A DNA stretch of 49,974 nt from Flavobacteriaceae bacterium UBA980. Its GTDB lineage: Bacteria; Bacteroidota; Bacteroidia; Flavobacteriales; Flavobacteriaceae. This document shows, in pieces, positions 43,691 through 49,974 of the stretch. Below the pieces are notes generated by a model, which ran no database searches, was not told where the DNA came from, and saw only the letters and a list, made by a program, of their open reading frames with translations. The stretch is taken from NCBI GenBank assembly GCA_002292265.1, contig DBBQ01000002.1:1-49974 (forward strand). Direction: 5' to 3'. Position 1 is the first letter of the stretch. Each line of letters begins with the position of its first letter. Both the position numbers and the translations under genes were made by a program.

Positions 43691-44569
43691 TTACGGTTTA
43701 GAAAAGTTTTTAAACCCGTGTAGGGCCTGCTTTAGAAATCCTTTTGGCATCTGTTCCTCTTTTGGAAATCCTAGTTTTATTGTGCCACTAGCTTCAGGGA
43801 CGTAATGGGTCTTAAAAAGATAATCCCACAGGCTGAGACTGATACCAAAATTCACTCCAAATTTTCCTTTGGGGAGTGCATAGGCATGGTGGTATAAGTG
43901 CATGATGGGGTTGTTCAAAATGTATTTTAGAGGACCCCAAGAAATTTTAACATTAGCATGATTGAGATGCCCAATGAGGATAGCAAAAAAATGTACGAGG
44001 TAGGCTTGGTCGGGTTCAAAACCTCCTAAGACCATTACTCCCAGTGTTTTAAAAGGTTTGTATAGAATATTTTCCATCCAATGATATCGAAAATGAGCCG
44101 CAAAGCCCATTTCCTTTACACTGTGATGTACTTGATGGAATTTCCACAAAAAGGGAATTTTGTGTAATAAAATATGGGTAAGCCATTGAAGGAAATCCAA
44201 CAGCACAAAAAAGACAAAAAGTTGGACTCCAAAGGCCCAATTTTTAATGTCAAAAAGATTCAAGCTGGTAAGGGTAATTCCCAATTTTTGAAAGAAAAGT
44301 TGTAGCCCGCTATACACGCCATTGATCACTAAAGCAAACAAGAAAAAATTAAAAAACATATAAAAAATATCCAGACCAAAATCTCTTCTAAAAGCTCCTT
44401 GTTGTTTTCTCCAGGGAAATAAAATTTCTAAACCCCAAACGAGTAGTGAGATTAGTAGCAGCCCCCAAAAATAGTTGAGGTACCAAGGCACTTCAAATAA
44501 AATAGATTTAAGTGTCCAATTTAGCGTGCCTTTAAACGATGAAATAAATACGTCAATATAGTCTTGCAT
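43691..44569 (-). CDS. Sterol desaturase / fatty acid hydroxylase family protein
   Basis: This 292-residue inner-membrane protein has about five spans and the histidine boxes of the di-iron membrane hydroxylase family: HILLH, HQVHHS, HLNHAN and HLYHHAYALPKG. Bacteroidota members hydroxylate lipids or carotenoids; the substrate is unknown here. It stands alone on the minus strand. Confidence 0.88.
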   Translation of the reverse strand: MQDYIDVFISSFKGTLNWTLKSILFEVPWYLNYFWGLLLISLLVWGLEILFPWRKQQGAFRRDFGLDIFYMFFNFFLFALVINGVYSGLQLFFQKLGITLTSLNLFDIKNWAFGVQLFVFFVLLDFLQWLTHILLHKIPFLWKFHQVHHSVKEMGFAAHFRYHWMENILYKPFKTLGVMVLGGFEPDQAYLVHFFAILIGHLNHANVKISWGPLKYILNNPIMHLYHHAYALPKGKFGVNFGISLSLWDYLFKTHYVPEASGTIKLGFPKEEQMPKGFLKQALHGFKNFSKP

Positions 44570-44636
44570 GGATCAAAAATACAATGCCCGACAAAGAACC
44601 TATGTAATTTAGGTTACACTGCAAATGCGAGATAGT

Positions 44637-45656
44637 TTATTTCGTTTTTTCAATACCATACGTCTGTTTATAGTATTGAATAATGGGGGGGAAGGGACCG
44701 TATTTGTGTTGTTCAGGGGAGAAGGAGTCTGTCCAGGGACCGTAAGGAGTGGATACAGGTTTTAATTTTTTATCAGGATAGTCAGTAGTTGTATTTTCTT
44801 TTTGGGGTCTTGAAAAACTATTGATGTATCCCGCCACGTGGTAAGCCTCCTCATCTGTAAGTTTGGGATTGTCCCATCGGGCTTGGAGGTAGGGCATGTT
44901 ATTTTTGATAAAGGCTGCAGCGGTAAGTACACGATGCATCCCCGCCCCGTCGTTGTAGGTGTCATCCCCCCAAAGCGGTGGATATTGGTATCCTTTTTTC
45001 GGATCGTTGAAGCGAACGCCTTGCCCTTTAGCACCGTGGCAAAGGGTGCATTCCTTTTCGTAGATTGATTTTCCCTTGGTTAAATTAACAGCTACTGAGG
45101 GGATTTCTATTTTAGGGTAGCCTTTAAAGTTTTTAGAATTTAATTTTGGTAGCCCTTCGTCCAACCATTCCATATAGGCCAACATTGCTTTCATTTGGGG
45201 TGCGTCTTCAGGGAGTGCTTTTCCATTCATGCTGCGTTCCATGCACCCATTGATCCGTTCTGTCAGACTACCCGTTTTGTTGGCTCTTCCGCCGAATTGT
45301 GGAAATCGATTCCCAATTCCGATCCAAGAGGCAGCCCCCGACTGGGTTCCACCATTCAGATGGCAGTTGGTACAAGACAAATTGTTTCCCGCATACCGAA
45401 GGCTTGGATTTTCTTGCAGTGGACCCATATTTTGGGAAGAAGCACTTAAAAGTAAATACCCTTTTTTTACCTGTTCAGAAACCTCAGGGTTGCTCAATAC
45501 CAAAACATCTGGATTCCATTCTTGGATGGGTTTCTCCGCTTCGGGTTTCCAAATTCTATCGAAGTAAAGAACACCAAAAAAAACCACAAGCATCAGTAAA
45601 AATAGGGCACCTACCAAGGCCATGAGTTTTTTAATCAAATTTTGAAACAGCTCCAT
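44637..45656 (-). CDS. Dihaem cytochrome c, thiosulfate dehydrogenase (TsdA)-like
   Basis: This 339-residue protein has an N-terminal membrane anchor (residues 10-31) and two haem c sites, CTNCH at 95-99 and CTLCH at 203-207. The segment RINGCMERSMNGKALP between them is typical of TsdA/SoxA-like cytochromes and carries a cysteine that may ligate haem. The C-terminal tail PYGPWTDSFSPEQHKYGPFP is characteristic of the Bacteroidota branch. TsdA oxidises thiosulfate to tetrathionate or reduces tetrathionate. A divergent gene encodes a secreted DsrE protein, which supports a sulfur role. Maturation would need CcsBA. Confidence 0.85.
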   Translation of the reverse strand: MELFQNLIKKLMALVGALFLLMLVVFFGVLYFDRIWKPEAEKPIQEWNPDVLVLSNPEVSEQVKKGYLLLSASSQNMGPLQENPSLRYAGNNLSCTNCHLNGGTQSGAASWIGIGNRFPQFGGRANKTGSLTERINGCMERSMNGKALPEDAPQMKAMLAYMEWLDEGLPKLNSKNFKGYPKIEIPSVAVNLTKGKSIYEKECTLCHGAKGQGVRFNDPKKGYQYPPLWGDDTYNDGAGMHRVLTAAAFIKNNMPYLQARWDNPKLTDEEAYHVAGYINSFSRPQKENTTTDYPDKKLKPVSTPYGPWTDSFSPEQHKYGPFPPIIQYYKQTYGIEKTK

Positions 45657-45802
45657 CCGTTGTCAACAAATTTGAATCCAAGATACTATTTTATCTACTT
45701 TGTAAAGTAACCTGTATTACATGGGATTATAAAAATTTGTTTTTTTGGTTTTTCTATCTTTAGGACTCATTAATTATTTGCATCTACAAATTCAACTTCT
45801 TT

Positions 45803-46333
45803 ATGAAAACTCATTATTACTTTTTATTGGCATTTATTTCCCTAGGATCTCTTCACGCTCAGGAATGGCAAACTCCTATAATTGAAGGCTATGGTGAGGT
45901 TAAGTACTTCAGCGAAGCAGCGGTACAACCCGATACTTCATTATCCTATAATTTGCTTTTTGATATAAAAAGTGAGGCTACTAAAAGTGGAGTAAATAAG
46001 GAGTTGTGGGTAATGGCGCGAATGTTAAACTTACTTTCCGTAGCAGGAGTGCCTACCGAAAAGATTCACTTAGTGGCTTCCATCCACGGTTCAGCAACTT
46101 TTATAACCTTAAACGAAGAAGCCTATCAAAAAAAATACGGCAAACCAAATCCGAATGCAAACTTGATCCGTCAACTTAAAGAGCACGGCGTGGACCTTTT
46201 TGTTTGTTCGCAAGCTACCGCCGCAAGAAAGATCACTTCCGAAGAGGTGGATGCTCATATTACGCCAGCCTTGTCAGGTCTCAGCGTTTTATCCAATTAC
46301 CAATTGAAAGGCTATGTTCTGATGCCGAATTGA
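45803..46333 (+). CDS. Secreted DsrE-family protein
   Basis: This 176-residue protein begins with a signal peptide (MKTHYYFLLAFISLGSLHAQ). The rest fits the DsrE/DsrF fold: YNLLFDIKSEATKSGVNKEL, MARMLNLLSVAG, HLVASIHGSAT, and late VDLFVCSQATAARKI with a single cysteine in the usual sulfur-relay position. DsrE proteins transfer sulfur or act as regulators; this one is periplasmic. It is divergent from the TsdA-like cytochrome with 146 bp between them. Confidence 0.82.
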   Translation: MKTHYYFLLAFISLGSLHAQEWQTPIIEGYGEVKYFSEAAVQPDTSLSYNLLFDIKSEATKSGVNKELWVMARMLNLLSVAGVPTEKIHLVASIHGSATFITLNEEAYQKKYGKPNPNANLIRQLKEHGVDLFVCSQATAARKITSEEVDAHITPALSGLSVLSNYQLKGYVLMPN

Positions 46334-46385
46334 GAAACCGAGAATGCTAAAAACCTTTAACTAAAAAAAGAAGTTAAAAACTTTA

Positions 46386-48080
46386 TCAGTACCCAGCCGC
46401 TTGACCGTCCTTGCGACTTTCGGAGGCGCCGTGGTAAACTTTATTTTCGGCATCCCATAAGATAGCCTGATACCCCCCATAGACCCCTCTGGCAATTCCA
46501 ATTTTATGTCCTCGATCTAGCAAACCACGAACGGTAGGGTAGGGAATTGCAGATTCCACACGGATTAATCCCGTATCATGGGTTTCCCTTCCTATGGGAC
46601 TGGCTCCCCCTGTATGATCCCATCGGGGAGCATCTCCGGCCTCTTGGAGATTCATACCAAAATCGATAAGATTCATTACAATTTGAGTGTGTCCCATGGG
46701 TTGAAAATCACCTCCCATGACCCCAAAGCTGACAAAGGGTTTTCCGTTTTTAGTCACAAATGCTGGAATGATAGTATGAAAAGGACGTTTCCCAGGTTCA
46801 TAGGTGTTTGCTTGTCCGCGTTTCAGGCTGAACAATTCCCCTCGGTCTTGCAACATAAAACCTAATTTTGGGGGCGCCATTCCAGAACCCATACCTCGAT
46901 AATTGCTTTGAATGAGAGAGACCAGAGTTCCTTCGCGATCCGCAACGGTCATGTAGATGGTTTCACCGGCAGAGATTTCACCTGCAGCATAGGTTCCAGC
47001 CTGTTCACCAATCAATTTCCTTCTTGCATTGGCATAGTCATCGGATAGTAATTCTTTAACAGGAACTTTCGCAAAATCCATATCCGCATAATATTTAGCG
47101 CGATCTTCAAAGGCTAATTTTTTAGCCTCTGTAAATAGGTGTAGATGTTCTGGACTACCAAAACTGATGTTTGAAAAGTCATACCCTTCCAAAATTTTAA
47201 GCATCTGTAATGCGGCAATCCCCTGCCCATTGGGAGGCAATTCCCAAACGTCGTAGCCTCTGTAATTTATGGATACGGGTTCTACCCACTCGGATTTGTG
47301 CGCTGCCAAATCTTTTGCCGATAAAAACCCTCCTTGTTCTTTGATAAACTTTTCAATGGTTTTCGCTATTTCTCCCTTATAGAATGCATCTCTACCCCCA
47401 ACTGCAATTTTTTGATAGGTATTGGCTAAATACTCGTTTCGATAGAGCTCCCCTTCTTTAGGAAGTCGCCCTCCATTTTGAGTTTTGTAAGTATCTTCAA
47501 TATTGGGAAACCCTTGGGATTCAAAAAAAGGAACGGTCCGATGCATGTACCACGCAATGAGCTCGGTCAAGGGAAATCCCTTTTTGGCATAATCAATGGA
47601 GGGTGCAAGGATTTCGGTCATGGGTTTTGATCCAAATTTTTTGTGGAGTTCAAACCAACCGTCTACTGCCCCAGGGACACTTACAGGAAGTGGACCATGA
47701 GAAGGAATTTTTTTCATTTTTCGTTCTTCAAAATACGCCAAAGAGAGGTTTTTAGGACTTCGTCCACTGGCATTCAGACCGTAGAGTTTTTTTGTCTTTC
47801 CATCCCAAACGATTGCAAAAAGATCTCCTCCGATTCCACACCCGGTTGGTTCCATCAGTCCAAGTGCTGCATTGGCAGCAATAGCAGCATCAATTGCATT
47901 TCCACCATTTTTGAGCACGTCTAAACCGATTTGTGTTGCCAAAGGATGGCTGGTGGCAACCATACCGTTTTGTGCTAAAACCTCGGAACGCGTTGCAAAT
48001 GACTCCCCTGTAATTCGATCTTGAGCAGTTAAAATAAGACTCCAAAAAAGGAAAAGGATAAATAAAGAACTTTTTTTCAT
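46386..48080 (-). CDS. Gamma-glutamyltransferase (glutathione hydrolase) family protein
   Basis: This 564-residue exported enzyme begins with a signal peptide ending LTAQ and has the Ntn-hydrolase GGT architecture: GGNAIDAAIAANAALGLMEP, GIGGDLFAIVWDGK, then the processing region AGETIYMTVADREGTLVSLI where Thr374 should become the new N-terminus of the small subunit, and GSGMAPPKLGFMLQ. The strand after Thr374 reads TIYMTVAD where classical GGTs have TTHYSVVD, so this is a divergent branch and may hydrolyse rather than transpeptidate gamma-glutamyl compounds. It stands alone. Confidence 0.9.
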   Translation of the reverse strand: MKKSSLFILFLFWSLILTAQDRITGESFATRSEVLAQNGMVATSHPLATQIGLDVLKNGGNAIDAAIAANAALGLMEPTGCGIGGDLFAIVWDGKTKKLYGLNASGRSPKNLSLAYFEERKMKKIPSHGPLPVSVPGAVDGWFELHKKFGSKPMTEILAPSIDYAKKGFPLTELIAWYMHRTVPFFESQGFPNIEDTYKTQNGGRLPKEGELYRNEYLANTYQKIAVGGRDAFYKGEIAKTIEKFIKEQGGFLSAKDLAAHKSEWVEPVSINYRGYDVWELPPNGQGIAALQMLKILEGYDFSNISFGSPEHLHLFTEAKKLAFEDRAKYYADMDFAKVPVKELLSDDYANARRKLIGEQAGTYAAGEISAGETIYMTVADREGTLVSLIQSNYRGMGSGMAPPKLGFMLQDRGELFSLKRGQANTYEPGKRPFHTIIPAFVTKNGKPFVSFGVMGGDFQPMGHTQIVMNLIDFGMNLQEAGDAPRWDHTGGASPIGRETHDTGLIRVESAIPYPTVRGLLDRGHKIGIARGVYGGYQAILWDAENKVYHGASESRKDGQAAGY

Positions 48081-48236
48081 TGCTGTTTTTTTATAATCCT
48101 AAAGTACAAAAATTGAACTAGGCTTTTATGTAGTTTATTTTGTCGTACGTAAAAGTAAATCCGTGAAGTTTGAATAAGGGTTTTTACAACACTATGAAAG
48201 AATTATTGTAATTTGAATGATATTTAAAATATTAGT

Positions 48237-49874
48237 ATGAAAAAATTAAACAAACTAGCATCTAGTAAAAACCCCATATTCGTTTCTCGAGTGTCAAGTT
48301 TTTTGATACTTTTTTTATTGAATTTAACCCTTGTTTTTGGTCAAGTAAAACCAGCTCCCGACAGAAGCCAGGGAGAAGGTCCTTATGACCGTTTGATTAT
48401 CAGAGGGGCAACGCTAATTGATGGAACAGGCGGGATGCCCAGAGGACCTGTTGATATTGTAATTGAGGAAAATAAAATTGTAGATATAAAAGGTGTGGGT
48501 ACGCCCATACTTCCGATCGATGCGAAGAATCGTCCCACGGGAGCTACGAAAGAAATTGACGCAACTGGTAAATATGTGATGCCTGGAATCATAGATTTGC
48601 ACATCCATACCGGGAGTGAAACGAAGGCTCCAGAAGCTGAGTATGTTTATAAATTATGGCTTGCCCACGGTATTACTACAGTTCGGGGAGTTCCTTCTGG
48701 AGATCTAGAATGGTCTCTTTCTGAAAAAAAGAGAAGTGCACAAAATAAGATTGCGGCTCCCAGAATGATTTCTTTTCACCGCCCTGGATCGGGTAAGGAA
48801 TGGAAAGATCGGAAAATCCTTACCCCAGCAGATGCCAAAGAATGGGTGCAATATGCCCACAAAAAGGGAGTGGATGGACTCAAGTTGGGATCGCATCGTC
48901 CTGAAATCATGAAGGCACTTCTGGACGAAGCGAATAAACTCGGTATGGGGAGTACCGCTCACTTAGCCCAAACTGGAGTAGCTCAAATGAATGCGATAGA
49001 TGCAGCGCGACTGGGATTGACTGGGATGACACATTTTTATGGTTTATTTGAATCCATGTATGAAAACCTGGATGTCCAACCATGGCCTGTGGATATGAAT
49101 TACAACAACGAACAACACCGATTTGGACAGGTTGCTCGACAGTGGAATATGGTGAATCCGGGTGGAGAAAAGTGGAATGCATTGTTGGAAGAGTTTTTAG
49201 AGTTGGATTATTTTTTAAATCCTACCATGGCGATCTATTCTGCAGGTCGGGATGTCATGCGAGCGAGAAATGCGGATTGGCATTCAAAATACACCTTGCC
49301 TAGCTTGATGGATTATTTCCAACCCAGTAGAGAAAATCATGGGGCCTACTGGTTTTATTGGACCACGCACGATGAAGTTGCTTGGAAAAAGTTTTACCAA
49401 GTTTGGATGCAATTTTTAAACGATTATAAAAACAGGGGAGGTAAAGTGACTGTTGGGTCTGATGCAGGATTCATTTACCAAACCTATGGATTCACTACCA
49501 TTGAAGAAATGGAAATGTTACAAGAAGCGGGCTTTCATCCTTTAGAAGTAATACGAGCGGCAACCCTGCACGGTGCGGAAGAAATATTTTACCCCTTAAA
49601 AAAATCCATAGAATATGGGGTGGTTCGTGAGGGACTGCTGGCTGATTTGGTCGTACTTGACGAAAATCCACTTGAAAACTTAAAAGTTCTTTACGGTACG
49701 GGCGCTGTTAAATTAAATGACGAAACGAGACAAGTGGAACGTGTTGGAGGCGTGGAATATACCATAAAAGACGGAATTGTATATGACGCTAAAGCATTAT
49801 TGAAAGACGTAGAGCAGATGGTAGAGAAACAAAAGACTTTTAGAGAGTCCTCTTCAACACAAATGAAAAACTAA
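48237..49874 (+). CDS. Secreted amidohydrolase
   Basis: This 545-residue exported metal-dependent hydrolase has a signal-like segment at about residues 17-36, then the amidohydrolase start RLIIRGATLIDGTGG, the metal motif DLHIHTG, a downstream HLAQTG histidine and GSDAGF with the catalytic-type Asp. Family members hydrolyse cyclic amides or dipeptides; imidazolonepropionase-like and prolidase-like relatives are secreted in Bacteroidota. The substrate is unknown. It is the last gene in the window. Confidence 0.87.
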   Translation: MKKLNKLASSKNPIFVSRVSSFLILFLLNLTLVFGQVKPAPDRSQGEGPYDRLIIRGATLIDGTGGMPRGPVDIVIEENKIVDIKGVGTPILPIDAKNRPTGATKEIDATGKYVMPGIIDLHIHTGSETKAPEAEYVYKLWLAHGITTVRGVPSGDLEWSLSEKKRSAQNKIAAPRMISFHRPGSGKEWKDRKILTPADAKEWVQYAHKKGVDGLKLGSHRPEIMKALLDEANKLGMGSTAHLAQTGVAQMNAIDAARLGLTGMTHFYGLFESMYENLDVQPWPVDMNYNNEQHRFGQVARQWNMVNPGGEKWNALLEEFLELDYFLNPTMAIYSAGRDVMRARNADWHSKYTLPSLMDYFQPSRENHGAYWFYWTTHDEVAWKKFYQVWMQFLNDYKNRGGKVTVGSDAGFIYQTYGFTTIEEMEMLQEAGFHPLEVIRAATLHGAEEIFYPLKKSIEYGVVREGLLADLVVLDENPLENLKVLYGTGAVKLNDETRQVERVGGVEYTIKDGIVYDAKALLKDVEQMVEKQKTFRESSSTQMKN

Positions 49875-49904
49875 TTATTAAATTATTGTTAGAATAGACC
49901 AAAA

Positions 49905-49942
49905 AAACCTCTGAATACAAAGTTGTGTTTAGGGGTTTCTTT
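49905..49942 (+). terminator. Rho-independent terminator after the amidohydrolase gene
   Basis: AAACCTCT at 49905-49912 pairs with AGGGGTTT at 49931-49938 (one GU pair), with additional weaker pairing inside, followed by CTTT. It lies about 30 bp after the stop codon. Confidence 0.65.
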
Positions 49943-49974
49943 GTAATGGCGTTGGTTTGATTCAAATTAATGCC

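Noticed and set aside
45721..45770. TATCTTTA as a promoter -7 element for the DsrE gene
   Set aside because: It misses the final G of TAnnTTTG and has no -33 TTG at the proper spacing.
46345..46380. Inverted repeat TTTAACT/AGTTAAA between the DsrE and GGT genes
   Set aside because: The stem is entirely AT-rich apart from one GC pair and lacks a convincing T tract, so it is too weak to call as a terminator.
1..49974. CRISPR arrays, insertion sequences and anti-phage systems
   Set aside because: No regularly spaced repeats, transposase motifs or defence-gene domains were seen on reading both strands.

Overview
This window looks like chromosome from a marine-type member of the Bacteroidota, most likely a Flavobacteriaceae. 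The evidence is AT-rich sequence, many very short gene spacings with TAATG or ATGA couplings, a -33/-7 promoter of the Bacteroidota kind (TTG, 20 bp, TATATTTG), a fused ResB-CcsA cytochrome c assembly protein, DUF6174, DUF6503 and DUF983 proteins, and many lipoproteins and Tat-exported Gfo/Idh/MocA enzymes. The species cannot be told from what is visible. No transposase, CRISPR array or rRNA is present.

Layout. (1) 1-320: the right edge of an apparent integrated element, made of the N-terminus of a probable tyrosine recombinase reading out of the window, a tRNA-Met lacking a matching 5' acceptor strand, and the tRNA's terminator. (2) 380-5852, minus: a tightly coupled operon of lipoprotein, PIG-L-type deacetylase, a 28-residue membrane peptide, sodium:solute symporter and DinB-like DUF1569 protein. 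(3) 5996-13656: housekeeping and envelope genes (Maf, KdsC-like phosphatase, DUF2520 protein, ccsBA, small lipoprotein and membrane proteins, TerB-like protein, arginase), with a frameshifted membrane-protein gene at 7979-8262. (4) 13757-19448: divergent genes for a large secreted zinc metalloprotease and a secreted BNR/VPS10-type beta-propeller. (5) 19495-22717: YbdG-type mechanosensitive channel, PLP decarboxylase and a DUF983 gene without a normal start codon. (6) 22809-43687: the centrepiece, a sugar-acid and glycan catabolic locus. (7) 43691-49874: sterol-desaturase-like enzyme, a TsdA-like dihaem cytochrome c divergent from a secreted DsrE protein, gamma-glutamyltransferase and a secreted amidohydrolase.

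How the central locus may work. A complete TRAP transporter (DctP, DctQ, DctM) is coupled to glucuronate isomerase (UxaC). Divergently transcribed are an SDR that probably replaces UxuB, and mannonate dehydratase (UxuA). Together these would take glucuronate to 2-keto-3-deoxygluconate; a PfkB-type kinase further right might phosphorylate it. Interleaved in the same transcription units are four Gfo/Idh/MocA oxidoreductases with export signals, two 3-keto-disaccharide-hydrolase (DUF1080) proteins, a DUF6807 (PmoA-like) lipoprotein, a ThuA protein, a secreted NIPSNAP protein and a GH95 alpha-L-fucosidase. This set resembles the recently recognised oxidative route in which a sugar is oxidised at C3 and the glycosidic bond is then cleaved without a classical glycosidase. 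The inference offered here is a periplasmic 3-keto glycoside pathway specialised for uronic-acid-containing substrates and feeding a TRAP importer. There is no SusC/SusD pair and no obvious transcription regulator anywhere in the window.
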